A stretch of DNA of 64,000 bases from Polyangiaceae bacterium (GCA_019637265.1 JAHBVY010000001.1:434001-498000); one strand, 5' to 3'; shown: positions 8,531 through 17,818, counted from the stretch's first letter. Notes: generated by a model from the sequence alone, not told the origin. Made by a program: numbers and translations.

Positions 8531-9697
8531 CTAGTTGAGCGGCGACACGAAGATGACCTCGACGCGGACGTTCTTGGAGGCCGCGCCAGGGGTGCCCTTG
8601 GGCACCAAGGGGAGTCGATCGCCGACGCCGCGCGCCTCCACGCGGGGCGCGCCGAACGCTTCCAGGCGGCGCGCCAGGTCCTTGGCGCGCTCGTCGGCGC
8701 GGGCGTCGTGGACCACCACCAGCAGCGGGAAGCGCGGGTTCGCCTTGGCGATCTTCGCGAGCGCCTCCAGCGCCTCCAGCGCCGCCGGGGTGGGCTTGTC
8801 GCCTTGAAACACCGCGCGGAGGGTGGCGGTGACGCCGGTGTCCTCGCGCCGCGGCTCGAGGCCGCCGCGCGCGCTCAGCGCCTCCAGTAGGCGGTCGGCG
8901 GCGGGGGAGGAGGGATCACCGGTGGTGGCGGCGCGCCGCACCTGGGTGAGCTGGCTGAGGCAGGCGGCGCGCGCGGTGAGCGCGGCGTCCACGGGGGCCG
9001 CTGCGGCGCCTTGGGTCTTGGCTTCGAGCGACTGCCCCAGCGTCTCCACGCTGGCGACCTGATCCTTCAGGCCAGGCCGCTCCGCGTCCAGCATCCAAGC
9101 CGACACGCACAGGAGCCTCGCCTCGGCGACGAGGGCGCGCGCCGAGATGAGGCGCGCCTCCTCACGGCGCGGATCGGCGGGGCCCAGCGGCGCGCGGGGC
9201 ACGCGATCGCGCGCGACCTTGAGCTTGAGCTCCAGCGCCTCCGCATCGCGCTCGAGGGCGACGTGCTCTTCGTCGAGCTTGGCGAGCGCCGTCTCCCGCG
9301 TCTTCAGCTCCGCGCGGGCCGCCGCCAGGCGCTCTTCGGCGCGCCGCAAGCGCACCAGCACGAAGGCGTGGGAGTAGGCCGCGATGGCGCGCTCCGACAG
9401 GATGGCCGCGGCGGCCGGGTCGCCCGCCTCGTGAGCGGCCTCCGCGCGGCGCCGGAGCGACTCCGCGTGCTCGAACGCCTGGGGCGCTTCGGCGCGGGCC
9501 GCCGCTGCCTGGGGGCTCTCCGCCACTTGGTCAGCTTGGCTCAACACCTGAGGCCGCGGGGCGCTGGCGCAGGCGAGCACGAAGGCGGCGGGAGCCAGCA
9601 GCCACGCGGCGCGTTGGTAGGGGCGGCCCCCCGTGGCTGCCCCCACACGAGCGGGCCGCCGCGCGCCATTCACGGCGGACACCTGACGGGGCCTCAC
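8531..9697 (-). CDS. DUF4398/OmpA-like envelope lipoprotein
   Basis: A 388-residue putative lipoprotein. A hydrophobic segment ends in FVLACAS, giving a lipobox Cys at about residue 43. The mature N-terminus (SQADQVAES, then helix-rich FEHAESLRRRAEAAHEAGDP) resembles DUF4398. A long Ala/Arg/Glu coiled-coil-like region follows. The last ~80 residues (FPLLVVVHD... and KNVRVEVIFV) look like a degenerate OmpA-type peptidoglycan-binding domain: the terminal NVRVEV matches the NRRVE element, but the usual Asp/Arg pair is not clear. It probably links outer membrane and cell wall. The start ATG overlaps the stop of the upstream gene (ATGA), indicating an operon. Confidence 0.65.
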   Translation of the reverse strand: MRPRQVSAVNGARRPARVGAATGGRPYQRAAWLLAPAAFVLACASAPRPQVLSQADQVAESPQAAAARAEAPQAFEHAESLRRRAEAAHEAGDPAAAAILSERAIAAYSHAFVLVRLRRAEERLAAARAELKTRETALAKLDEEHVALERDAEALELKLKVARDRVPRAPLGPADPRREEARLISARALVAEARLLCVSAWMLDAERPGLKDQVASVETLGQSLEAKTQGAAAAPVDAALTARAACLSQLTQVRRAATTGDPSSPAADRLLEALSARGGLEPRREDTGVTATLRAVFQGDKPTPAALEALEALAKIAKANPRFPLLVVVHDARADERAKDLARRLEAFGAPRVEARGVGDRLPLVPKGTPGAASKNVRVEVIFVSPLN

Positions 9698-10152
9698 GGC
9701 GCCGCTCCGCTGGGCGCCGCGTCCAGTTGCTTCAGCTGCCCCACGGCGCGGTCACGGCGTGAGGTGGTCTCCTCCAGCAGGGCGCGGGCGCGCGCCTCCT
9801 GGGTGCTGAGCTCGCTCACGTCACGCTCGACTTTGGCGAGCTCCGCCTCGCGCTCGGTGGCGCGGGTGAGGGCGGTGGCCGCGGCGGCCCACTCGTAGGC
9901 CAAGCCTTCATTCAGCTCCGCGTGTGCGGTGTCCCCCGCTTGGCGCTGGTCGGTCGCCTTGGCCAGCGCCGCGCGGCTCTTCGCGACCGGCTCCGTGGTG
10001 GCGCTCTTCGCGGCGGGTGGGGCGCTCTTCAGCGCCTCGAGCAGTTGCTCCGCCTGAGCCCGCTCCCCCACGTCACGCGCCGCCAGCGCCACCCCGCTCC
10101 CCAAGAGGACCCAGGCGGCCCACCTCATCGGCCTCACGCGTAAGCTTCGCAC
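9694..10152 (-). CDS. Exported DUF4398-like helical protein
   Basis: A 152-residue protein. The N-terminal segment MRWAAWVLLGSGVALAARDV (from an internal Met at residue 9) is a plausible signal peptide. The rest is almost entirely helical and heptad-like (ELAKVERDVSELSTQEARAR), similar in tone to DUF4398 proteins. Its stop overlaps the start of the OmpA-like lipoprotein, so the pair is co-expressed and probably works together at the envelope. ATG 10152 and 10128 are both possible starts. The specific role is unknown. Confidence 0.6.
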   Translation of the reverse strand: MRSLRVRPMRWAAWVLLGSGVALAARDVGERAQAEQLLEALKSAPPAAKSATTEPVAKSRAALAKATDQRQAGDTAHAELNEGLAYEWAAAATALTRATEREAELAKVERDVSELSTQEARARALLEETTSRRDRAVGQLKQLDAAPSGAAP

Positions 10153-10441
10153 GCGGGCGACTCAGCCACGAGGCGCCCGGAGCGTCAAGTCACCGCGCTG
10201 GCTCGAGTCGGCGCGCCGCGGTGCCTCGGCGCCAGGTGGCTCCTGCGACTGTGGTGCCGTGCGGCGGGCCTCAGGCGCTACCAACCCCCAAACCCCGATC
10301 GTGCGAAGTAGACCGGCGCGCGGTCGAGTGTGCTTCGGAGCAAGCCCGGTCGCGCTCTGCAGGGTGGACACGCGGCGGCGCTCGAGCGCTCCCCGAGCGG
10401 CGTTGCTCGCGTCGCGCCCGCGCCTCGTGTACGAAGCGCGC

Positions 10442-10915
10442 ATGTCGGACGGCAAGCGCGGCAGCCAGCGCGTCGGCTGGGATGAATACTTCATGCAGAT
10501 CGCGCGGCAGGTCGCGACCCGCTCCACCTGCGAGCGCAAGCACGTGGGGGCGGTCATCGTGCGCGATCGGATGCTACTCGCGACCGGCTACAACGGCTCC
10601 ATCCGCGGCCTCGCCCACTGCGACGAGGTGGGCCACCTGATGGAGGACGGGCACTGCGTGCGCACCGTCCACGCCGAGGCGAACGCCATCGTGCAAGCCG
10701 CTCGGAACGGCGTGCGCATCGACCAGGCGGACATCTACGTCACCGCGTCGCCCTGCTTCAGCTGCTTCAAGCTGATCGCCAACGCGGGGATCCGGCGCAT
10801 CTGCTTCGGCGAGTTCTATCGCGACGAGCGCATCTTCGAGATAAGCCAGGAGCTGGGCATCGTGCTGTCACACATCGTCGTGAGCGACGCGCTCCCGGTG
10901 GGGGAGCCCGCGTGA
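10442..10915 (+). CDS. dCMP/CMP deaminase-family zinc enzyme
   Basis: A 157-residue cytidine/deoxycytidylate deaminase. After VGWDEYFMQIARQVATRSTC comes a core strand KHVGAVIVRDRMLLATGYNG, then the zinc site TVHAEANAI (His ligand and catalytic Glu) and ASPCFSCFK (the two Cys ligands). An upstream HCDEVGH...DGHCVRTVHAE segment resembles the extra zinc-binding loop of dCMP deaminases such as ComEB. The likely reaction is dCMP to dUMP, supplying thymidylate synthesis in the cytosol. ATG 10442 begins the conserved sequence; the stop overlaps the ddl GTG start. Without comparison, a CMP- or tRNA-type deaminase cannot be fully excluded, but length and loop favour dCMP. Confidence 0.85.
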   Translation: MSDGKRGSQRVGWDEYFMQIARQVATRSTCERKHVGAVIVRDRMLLATGYNGSIRGLAHCDEVGHLMEDGHCVRTVHAEANAIVQAARNGVRIDQADIYVTASPCFSCFKLIANAGIRRICFGEFYRDERIFEISQELGIVLSHIVVSDALPVGEPA

Positions 10916-11922
10916 CGCTGCGGGTCGGGGTGGTGGCGGGCGGTCCGTCGGGCGAGGCCGCGGTGAGCCGGGCCTCCGGGCGCGCGGTGGCGGAGGCGCT
11001 CACCACCGCGGGGCTGTACGTGGAGCTGTTCGAGCTCGAACCGCGGATCGCTGCCGAGCTCTTGGCGGCGGACCTCGACGTGGTGTTCCCGATCGCCCAT
11101 GGGCCCATCGGTGAGGATGGCTGTCTACAGGGGCTGCTCGAGGTGATCGACCTGCCCTACGTGGGCGCCGGGGTGCTCGCCAGCGCGCTCGCCGCGAGCA
11201 AGCCGGCCGCCAAGCTATGTTTCCGTGCGGAAAATTTGCCGGTGGCGCCGGAGGTGGTGCTCCGGCGTGAGGCGCTCGCAGAGGACGCGGACGTCGCCTC
11301 GCGGATCCTGAGCGAGCTCGGCTGTGATCGCGGCGCGGGGCTGGTGGTGAAGCCCGCCTCGGGGGGCTCCGCCATCGGCGTGCAGCGGCTCGGCCTGGAT
11401 CGGCCCGTCACCCGCGGCGAGCTCTTAGCCGCGCTCCACGCGAGCTGGGAGGTGGATCCGGAGGCGCTGATCGAGCGCTTCGTCGCGGGGCTCGAGGTCA
11501 CCTGCGGCGTGCTGGAGGAGGACACCGGGCCGCGCGCGCTGAGCCCCACCTTGATCCACGCGAACGCGGCGACTTGGTACGACTTCACGTCGCGCTACGC
11601 CGCCGCCGGGAGCCGCCACGAGTGCCCCGCGCCGCTGCCGAAGGAGCGCCTCGCGCGCATCCAAGAGGTGGCGCTGGCGGCGTTCCACGCGGTCGGCGCG
11701 CGGGACCTGGCGCGCATGGACTTCGTGGTGCCCGAGGCGCTGACGGAGGACGTCACCCTGCTCGAGGTGAACACGCTGCCGGGCATGACCGCCACCAGCT
11801 TGTTCCCCGAGGCGGCGGCCGAAGCCGGCTGGAGCTTCCCCGAGCTGTGCCGTCACCTGGCGTTCCGAGCCCACGCGCGGGCCCGCCGCGCGAAGCCCGT
11901 CGAGGTGCCGCTGCCGATTTAG
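10912..11922 (+). CDS. ddl: D-alanine--D-alanine ligase
   Basis: A 336-residue ATP-grasp ligase that makes the D-Ala-D-Ala dipeptide for peptidoglycan in the cytosol. The N-terminal domain has VVAGGPSGEAAVSRASGRAV and FPIAHGPIGEDGCLQGLLE (the HG...EDG block), followed by LPYVGAGVLASALAASKPAA. The ATP-binding region includes VVKPASGGSAIGVQRL. The metal-binding end is RMDFVVPE then LLEVNTLPGMTATSLFP. The gene starts with GTG overlapping the deaminase stop. A perfect palindrome, TTTCCGTGCGGAAA, lies inside it at 11220-11233 and encodes part of CFRAEN, one of several such palindromes in the window. Confidence 0.93.
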   Translation: MTLRVGVVAGGPSGEAAVSRASGRAVAEALTTAGLYVELFELEPRIAAELLAADLDVVFPIAHGPIGEDGCLQGLLEVIDLPYVGAGVLASALAASKPAAKLCFRAENLPVAPEVVLRREALAEDADVASRILSELGCDRGAGLVVKPASGGSAIGVQRLGLDRPVTRGELLAALHASWEVDPEALIERFVAGLEVTCGVLEEDTGPRALSPTLIHANAATWYDFTSRYAAAGSRHECPAPLPKERLARIQEVALAAFHAVGARDLARMDFVVPEALTEDVTLLEVNTLPGMTATSLFPEAAAEAGWSFPELCRHLAFRAHARARRAKPVEVPLPI

Positions 11923-11928
11923 GGAGCG

Positions 11929-12885
11929 TCAGTCCTCCGCGCCAGGTGAGCTGAGCAGGGCCTTCTCGGCGGCGCGGCGCCGGAGCTTGGCGAGCAGCTC
12001 GTCACGGTTCGTGGGTGGGGTGAGCTCCGTGGCCGTGTGGGTCGAGATCGCGATGGAGACCGGCGCTGGCTCGTCCAGGCTCTCGGCGCCGAGGTTGGCC
12101 TCCACCTCGATCACGCCGTCCACGTGGAGGCTCTCGGCGCCGAGGCTCTCGGCGTCCACCTCGATCAGGCCCTCGAGGCTCTCGGCGCCGAGCGAGTGCT
12201 GCTCTGGCTCGCTCAAGCTCTCCGCATCCAGGCTGAGCGGCTCGCCCGCGGCGTCGAGCGGCGCCGCGGCTGCCTGCGGGGCCGACGCCTCGAGCAGGGC
12301 GTCACTGATCAAGTCATCCAGCGCGACCAGCGACTCGTCCTCGGGCTCGTCGCTCGCGGTGTCCGCCCCAGCGTCACTGTCAGGAGCCCTGACACTAGCA
12401 GCGCCGCCGTCACTGTCAGGAGCCCTGCTACTAGCAGGGTCACTGTCAGGTGTACTGTCCAGCAGTCGCGCGACGCCGGGCGCGCTCTGCTCGGGGCGCC
12501 GCGGAGAGGTGGGCGGCTCCTCCAGCTCGAGCAGGGCGTCCACGTCCTCGTACTCGTCGGCGGTGAGCGCCGCCAGCGCCTCCGCCGAGGCGATCAGCGC
12601 CTTGGTGCTGGCGTCGAAGCGGGTGAAGCCGATGCGCAGCTGGGAGGGCGCGTCGTCAGTTGCCGCGCGGAAATTTTCGACGGTGCCCTCGGCGCGCATC
12701 ACGCTCTGGCCGCCGCTGAGGCGCACCTCGAAGCGCACCCGCGCGCCCACCGCTTGCGGCCGTTGATCCAACAAGACCACGCCGCGCCGCGAGAGCGTCC
12801 ACCCCTCCGCCTGGAGGAACTCCTCCTCGGTGGCGTAGGGGCGCACGGTGCGGATGACGACGTGGGACAAGGCGCTCGCTTTCAA
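11929..12885 (-). CDS. PilZ-like protein with acidic repetitive tail
   Basis: A 318-residue protein. Residues ~8-105 (YATEEEFLQAEGWTLSRRGV, GARVRFEVRLSGGQ, ENFRAATDD and LRIGFTRFDASTKALI) match the myxobacterial PilZ-like family, in which the canonical RxxxR c-di-GMP motif is weak or missing, so ligand binding is uncertain. The remaining ~200 residues are Ala/Ser/Asp/Glu-rich with repeats of LGAESL and APDSD, encoded by near-identical 30-36 bp DNA repeats around 12090-12190 and 12372-12460. It is convergent with ddl. It is probably a cytoplasmic regulator with a disordered tail. The repeat DNA carries GTCAG/CTGAC palindromes also found between genes. Confidence 0.65.
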   Translation of the reverse strand: MKASALSHVVIRTVRPYATEEEFLQAEGWTLSRRGVVLLDQRPQAVGARVRFEVRLSGGQSVMRAEGTVENFRAATDDAPSQLRIGFTRFDASTKALIASAEALAALTADEYEDVDALLELEEPPTSPRRPEQSAPGVARLLDSTPDSDPASSRAPDSDGGAASVRAPDSDAGADTASDEPEDESLVALDDLISDALLEASAPQAAAAPLDAAGEPLSLDAESLSEPEQHSLGAESLEGLIEVDAESLGAESLHVDGVIEVEANLGAESLDEPAPVSIAISTHTATELTPPTNRDELLAKLRRRAAEKALLSSPGAED

Positions 12886-13140
12886 GGCTCAGCCGAAGAG
12901 AAGCCTGCTTGGTGTATCAAGAGAGGCCCGTGCTCTGCAACGGAGCGCCGCTTCGCGCGCTCGCCAATCGTGTGACGATGCGCGGCGAGATGACCGCGCC
13001 GCTGCCCCACGAGCGCCGCGGTGATCGCCGCAGCGGGCGCTTCACCATGGCGCCAGGGGCTGAGGCGAGCTACGGGCGTCGGCGCGTGGCGCTCGGGTGT
13101 CACCGAGCAGGTGTTCAGTCGAGCGAAGGGAGCAGAGTCC

Positions 13141-14454
13141 GTGCGAGTCTTGGTGGTTGGTGGCGGTGGTCGCGAGCACGCGCTCGGGTGGCGGCTTCAG
13201 TTGTGTGAGTCGGTGACGGAGGTGCTCGCCTGCCCGGGGAACGCGGCCTGGGCGGCGCCGGAGCTGGCGCTGCCCGGTTTGCCTGGCTGGGCCCCGCCGA
13301 GGCCGCTGTGCGTGGTGCAAGGCGACCCTGAACAGGTGGCGCTCGCGGAGCGCCCCGACTTGGTGGTGATAGGTCCCGAGGCGCCGCTCTGCGATGGCCT
13401 GGCCGATCGGCTGCGCGCGGCGGGGATCGCGGTGTACGGGCCGAGTCGGGCGGCGGCGGCGCTGGAGGGCTCCAAGGCCTTCATGAAGCGCTTCTGTGAG
13501 CGCCACCAGATCCGCACGGCGGCGTTCGAGGTGGTGAGCTCCCCTGCTGAGCTGGAGGGGGCGCTCGAGCGCTTCGCGGCGCGTGGTCAGGTGCCCGTCG
13601 TGAAGGCGGACGGCCTCTGCGCCGGTAAGGGCGTGGTGGTGCCGGAGACGCAGGAGGAGGCGCGCGCGGCGGCCGAAGCGCTGCTCGCGGGGCGCCTCGG
13701 CCGCGCGGGGCAGTGCCTGGTGCTCGAGGAGCGGCTCATGGGGCAGGAGGCGAGCGTGCACGCGGTGTGCGACGGCGAGGGCGCGCTGATGCTGCCCGCG
13801 GCGCAAGACCACAAGCGCATCGGGGAGGGGGACACCGGCCCCAACACGGGCGGGATGGGCGCCTACGCGCCGGCGCCGCTGGTGAGCCCCGAGCTGCTGG
13901 CGCGGATCCGCGAGGAGGTGACCCTGCCGGTGCTGCGGGGGATGGCGGCGGAGGGCGCCCCCTTCATCGGCACGCTGTTCATCGGCGTCATGGTCAGCCC
14001 GGAGGGGGAGCCGTGGGTGCTCGAGTTCAACGTGCGCTTCGGCGATCCGGAGACCGAGGTGCTGATGCCCATCTTGGATGGTGACTTGGCGGCCTTGCTG
14101 CTCAGCGCGGCTCAGGGTGCGCTGAAGTCAGATGCAGTGACCATCAGCGCGAGGAGCGCGCTGTGCGTGGTGCTCGCCTCCGCGGGTTACCCGGGGGAGC
14201 CGCGGGTGGGGGAGCCGCTCACGGGGGTACCCGCTGCGGTGGCGCAGGGCGCGCTGGTGTTCCAAGCGGGCACGCGGTTGACGGACGCAGGCCTGACGAA
14301 TAGCGGCGGGCGTGTGCTGGGGGTGACGGCGGCGCGCTCGACGCTCGCGGAGGCGCGTGAGGTGGCCTACGCGGCGCTCGCGGGGCTCGAGCTCCCAGGG
14401 GGGCAGTATCGCCGCGACATCGCGGCGCGCGCGCTGCCTCGTGGCGCCGGGTGA
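13141..14454 (+). CDS. purD: Phosphoribosylamine--glycine ligase
   Basis: A 437-residue GAR synthetase joining 5-phosphoribosylamine and glycine with ATP, step 2 of purine synthesis. The GTG start at 13141 begins exactly at VLVVGGGGREHALGWRL. Hallmarks are GPEAPLCDGLADRLRAAG, ASxALEGSKAFMKRFCER, KADGLCAGKGVVV (ATP-grasp), QDHKRIGEGDTGPNTGGMGA and LEFNVRFGDPETEVLMPIL. Length is typical. An upstream in-frame extension to 13021 lacks homology and is rejected. The stop overlaps the downstream tsaC-like gene (GTGA), implying co-expression. Confidence 0.95.
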   Translation: MRVLVVGGGGREHALGWRLQLCESVTEVLACPGNAAWAAPELALPGLPGWAPPRPLCVVQGDPEQVALAERPDLVVIGPEAPLCDGLADRLRAAGIAVYGPSRAAAALEGSKAFMKRFCERHQIRTAAFEVVSSPAELEGALERFAARGQVPVVKADGLCAGKGVVVPETQEEARAAAEALLAGRLGRAGQCLVLEERLMGQEASVHAVCDGEGALMLPAAQDHKRIGEGDTGPNTGGMGAYAPAPLVSPELLARIREEVTLPVLRGMAAEGAPFIGTLFIGVMVSPEGEPWVLEFNVRFGDPETEVLMPILDGDLAALLLSAAQGALKSDAVTISARSALCVVLASAGYPGEPRVGEPLTGVPAAVAQGALVFQAGTRLTDAGLTNSGGRVLGVTAARSTLAEAREVAYAALAGLELPGGQYRRDIAARALPRGAG

Positions 14455-15038
14455 CGCCGCGGCTGGTGGACGAGGCGCTCGCCGCCGAGCTGCTGCTGCT
14501 CGGGGAGGTGGTGGCGGCGGCGACGGAGTCTTCGTTCGGGCTGCTGGCGGACGCCAGCTCGGCCGCCGCGGTGACGCGCCTCTTGGCCAGCAAGCCACGC
14601 GCGCAGGCTGGCATCGGGCTCATCTTGCCCGACGCCGCGGCGCTGCCGCGCTGGGCGACGGAGATCCCAGCGGCGGCGCGGGCGCTGATGGAGCGCTGGC
14701 CGGGTGCGCTCACCCTGGTGCTCCCCGCGCGCGCGGAGGTGGACCCGCGCCTGACGCGAGGGGGCACGCTGGGGGTGCGGGTGGCGGGGCCGTCGGCGGC
14801 GGCGCGCTTGGCACAGCGGACGGGGCTCGCGCTCACCGCGACCAGCGCCAACCCGACCGGGCGGCCACCGGCGCTGTCGGCGGCGGCGGTGGCGAGGGAG
14901 CTGCCTCAGGTGTGGGCGGTGTACGGGCGCGCGCCCGGTGGGCTCCCGTCGACCTACGTGGGTTTTCAGGGGGGCGCGCCGGTGCTGTTGCGGGCGGGCC
15001 GCGTTCCGGTAACGGCGCCGAACGCCGCACTGCGTTGA
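14451..15038 (+). CDS. Sua5/YciO/YrdC-family threonylcarbamoyl-AMP synthase
   Basis: A 195-residue YrdC-domain protein, the enzyme that condenses threonine, bicarbonate and ATP to threonylcarbamoyl-AMP for the t6A modification of ANN-decoding tRNAs. Recognisable blocks are SSFGLLADASSAAAVTRLLA, a central WPGALTLVLPAR, GTLGVRVAGPSAAARLAQRT and LTATSANPTGRPPA (the conserved SANxSG-type motif). The amino-terminal part is more divergent than E. coli TsaC, so a YciO-like paralogue of unknown role is possible. It starts at GTG overlapping the purD stop. It lies 78 bases before serC on the same strand. Confidence 0.78.
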   Translation: MTPRLVDEALAAELLLLGEVVAAATESSFGLLADASSAAAVTRLLASKPRAQAGIGLILPDAAALPRWATEIPAAARALMERWPGALTLVLPARAEVDPRLTRGGTLGVRVAGPSAAARLAQRTGLALTATSANPTGRPPALSAAAVARELPQVWAVYGRAPGGLPSTYVGFQGGAPVLLRAGRVPVTAPNAALR

Positions 15039-15116
15039 GCCCCGCTTGACTCAGGCCCCCTCAGTTATTAGGGCCACCCCGCGCAGCGCGTCCGTTTCGT
15101 GCTCGCTTGGAGGAAC

Positions 15117-16199
15117 ATGGCACGAGTGATCAACTTCAATGCAGGCCCCGCGGCGCTGCCCCTGGCGGCGCTCGAGCGCGCTCAGGCTGAGCTGCTGGAC
15201 TTGGGCGGCACCGGGATGAGCGTCATCGAGCACAGCCACCGGGGCAAGGCCTACGAGGCGGTGCACCAACAGGCGCTGGGGCTGGTGCGCGAGCTGCTCG
15301 CGGTGCCCGACAGCCACGAGGTGCTGCTCCTCCAAGGCGGCGCGAGCCTCCAATTCGCCATGGTGCCGATGAACTTCCTCCCGGAAGGTCAGTCGGCTGA
15401 CTACATCATCACCGGCTCCTGGTCGAAGAAGGCGCTCGGTGAGGCGAAGCTCGTGGGCAAGCCGCGCGTCGCCTGCGACGTCGGCAGCGGCGGCAAGTAC
15501 ACCCGGATCCCCACGCAGGCGGAGCTCGACCTGTCGAGCGAGGCCGCTTACGTCCACATCACCAGCAACAACACCATCGCGGGCTCACAGTGGCAGCGCT
15601 TCCCCGAGACGAGCGCGCCGCTCATCGCCGACATGTCGAGCGACGTCATGTGGCGGCCGATCGACGTCTCGAAGTTCGGGCTCATCTACGCCGGCGCTCA
15701 GAAGAACCTGGGGCCGAGCGGCTTGGTGCTAGTGATCATCGACAAGGCGCTGCTCGCCAAGGAGCGCGAGGGCACCCCCGCCATCCTCCGTTACTCCACG
15801 CACGCGGAGAACGGCTCGCTCTACAACACGCCCCCCACCTTCAGCATCTACCTCCTGCGCAACGTGCTCGAGCTGATGAAGGAGCAGGGCGGCCTCGCGA
15901 AGGTGGAGCAGAAGAACCGCGCGAAGAGCGCGCTGCTCTACAGCATCATCGATCAGGACGCGGACTTCTACCGCTGCCCCGTCGAGCAGGAGAGCCGCTC
16001 GCACATGAACGTGGTGTTCAACCTCCCCACGCCCGAGCTCGAGGCTGAGTTCATCAAGGCGGCGGGCGAGCGGAGCATCGTGGGCATCAAGGGCCACCGC
16101 TCGGTCGGCGGCGTCCGCGTCTCCATTTACAACGCCGCGGAGCTCGCTTGGGTCGAGGCCCTGGTCAGCTTCATGGCCGATTTCAGGAAGGGCAAGTGA
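15117..16199 (+). CDS. serC: Phosphoserine aminotransferase
   Basis: A 360-residue class V PLP aminotransferase converting 3-phosphohydroxypyruvate to phosphoserine. It begins [19 protein letters not shown], and conserved blocks include [39 protein letters not shown], the PLP-lysine region [36 protein letters not shown] and the phosphate-binding [23 protein letters not shown] 15117 is preceded by GGAGGA. The stop overlaps the serA start (TGATG), so serC and serA form a translationally coupled serine-biosynthesis operon. The gene contains a GTCAG-TCGG-CTGAC palindrome at 15388, of a type repeated elsewhere. Confidence 0.96.
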   Translation: MARVINFNAGPAALPLAALERAQAELLDLGGTGMSVIEHSHRGKAYEAVHQQALGLVRELLAVPDSHEVLLLQGGASLQFAMVPMNFLPEGQSADYIITGSWSKKALGEAKLVGKPRVACDVGSGGKYTRIPTQAELDLSSEAAYVHITSNNTIAGSQWQRFPETSAPLIADMSSDVMWRPIDVSKFGLIYAGAQKNLGPSGLVLVIIDKALLAKEREGTPAILRYSTHAENGSLYNTPPTFSIYLLRNVLELMKEQGGLAKVEQKNRAKSALLYSIIDQDADFYRCPVEQESRSHMNVVFNLPTPELEAEFIKAAGERSIVGIKGHRSVGGVRVSIYNAAELAWVEALVSFMADFRKGK

Positions 16200-17788
16200 T
16201 GGCGAAGGTTCTGGTTTCAGACAGCCTCAGCAAGCAGGGGCTGCAGGTGCTCGAGGAGGCAGCGGGCATCGAGTGTGACTACAAGCCGGGCCTCGGTGAG
16301 GACGAGCTCGCCGCCATCATCGGCCAGTACGAAGGCCTGGTGATCCGCAGCGGCTCCAAGGTGACGAAGAAGGTGCTGGCGGCGGCGGAGAACCTGCGCG
16401 TCGTGGGGCGCGCCGGCATCGGCGTCGACAACGTCGACGTGAAGGAGGCCTCGCGCCGCGGCGTGGTGGTGATGAACACGCCCACGGGTAACGCGGTCAC
16501 CACCGCGGAGCACGCCCTCGCGCTGCTGCTCAGCCTGGCGCGCAACGTCCCCCAGGCGAGCGCCAGCATGAAGACGGGCGCCTGGGAGAAGAAGGCGTTC
16601 GAGGGCCGTGAGCTCACCGGCAAAACGGTGGGCGTCATCGGCCTCGGCAACATCGGGCGCATCTTCGCGGAGCGCGCGCTGGGCTTGAAGATGAACGTCA
16701 TCGCTTACGACCCGGTGGTGACCAGTGAGCGCGCGGCGGAGCTGGGGGTGGAGCTCGTCAGCTTGGATGAGCTGTTCCGGCGCTCGGACGCCATCTCCTG
16801 TCACACGCCGCTCACCGCGGAGACCAAGCACTTGGTCAACGACGAGGCGATCGCCAAGATGAAGGACGGCGTCCTGCTCGTGAACGCAGCGCGCGGCGGC
16901 GTCTATGAGGAGGCGGCGCTGGTGCGCGGGCTGGACTCCGGCAAGGTCGGCGGCGTGGCGCTCGACGTGTTCCCGGAGGAGCCGCCGGGGCTCAGCGAAA
17001 TCGTGAAGCACCCGAAGGCGGTGGTGACGCCGCACCTGGGGGCCTCCACCAAGGAGGCGCAGCTCCGCGTCGCCGTGGAGATCGCGCAGCAGGTGGTCGC
17101 CTACCTGACTGAGGGCACCGTCACCAACTCGGTCAACGTCCCCTCGGTGCCGCGCGAGATGGCGACGGTGCTGGGCCCCTACGTCACCTTGGCGGAGCGG
17201 CTGGGGCGCTTCCTGGGGCAGGTGGAGTCCATCTCGCCGCGCAGCGTGGAGCTGGAGTTCGGCGGGGAGGTCGCGAACCTCAAGCTGGCGCCGGTGGTGA
17301 ACGCGGCGCTCTCCGGCATGCTCGCGCAGTTCTTGGAGGAGCCGGTGAACCCGGTGAACGCGCCCACGGTGGCGATCGATCGCGGCATCGACGTGCGTGA
17401 GCTGAAGAGCACGGCGAAGGGCGGCTTCTCCAGCGTGGTGACGCTCACCGTCGCCGACGCAGAGGGCCAGCGCGTGTCGGTGGCCGGCACCCTGGCCTCC
17501 GATCGCGGCCCGCGCCTGGTGCGCTGGGGCGACCTGCACCTCGACGTGCAGCTCGAGGGCGCGCTCTTGGTGATGAAGAACGCCGACAAGCCCGGCGTGA
17601 TCGGCAACATCGGGACCATCCTGGGTGAGTCCGGCATCAACATCTCGCGGATGCAGGTGGGCCTCCACCGCGCGTCGGAGCAGGCGGCCTCGCTGTGGCA
17701 GCTCGACTCCGAGCTGCCAGAGGACACGCTCGAGAAGATCCGCGCGGTCGCCTACGTGAAGCAGGCGTCCAAGGTGGTGCTGAGCTGA
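16199..17788 (+). CDS. serA: D-3-phosphoglycerate dehydrogenase, long (ACT-containing) form
   Basis: A 529-residue NAD-dependent enzyme that oxidises 3-phosphoglycerate to 3-phosphohydroxypyruvate, the committed step of serine synthesis. Substrate domain: VLVSDSLSKQGLQVLEE; VRSGSKVTKKVL-like block; RAGIGVDNVDVKEASRRGV. The Rossmann motif is GVIGLGNIGRIFAERA. Catalytic residues lie in NAARGGVYEEAAL (Arg), LDVFPEEPPG (Glu) and VTPHLGASTKEAQ (His). An intervening ASB-type domain follows, then a C-terminal ACT domain (KPGVIGNIGTILGESGINIS) expected to mediate serine feedback. Length matches the long form of Mycobacterium/Bacillus type. A strong hairpin 31 bases after the stop probably ends transcription. 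Confidence 0.96.
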   Translation: MAKVLVSDSLSKQGLQVLEEAAGIECDYKPGLGEDELAAIIGQYEGLVIRSGSKVTKKVLAAAENLRVVGRAGIGVDNVDVKEASRRGVVVMNTPTGNAVTTAEHALALLLSLARNVPQASASMKTGAWEKKAFEGRELTGKTVGVIGLGNIGRIFAERALGLKMNVIAYDPVVTSERAAELGVELVSLDELFRRSDAISCHTPLTAETKHLVNDEAIAKMKDGVLLVNAARGGVYEEAALVRGLDSGKVGGVALDVFPEEPPGLSEIVKHPKAVVTPHLGASTKEAQLRVAVEIAQQVVAYLTEGTVTNSVNVPSVPREMATVLGPYVTLAERLGRFLGQVESISPRSVELEFGGEVANLKLAPVVNAALSGMLAQFLEEPVNPVNAPTVAIDRGIDVRELKSTAKGGFSSVVTLTVADAEGQRVSVAGTLASDRGPRLVRWGDLHLDVQLEGALLVMKNADKPGVIGNIGTILGESGINISRMQVGLHRASEQAASLWQLDSELPEDTLEKIRAVAYVKQASKVVLS

Positions 17789-17818
17789 TCTTGGGTTTGG
17801 GGGGTTTGGCAAGCCGCT

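Noticed and set aside
13021-13140. 40-residue N-terminal extension of purD
   Set aside because: The GTG at 13141 starts exactly at the conserved VLVVGGGGREHALG; the upstream part has no family match.
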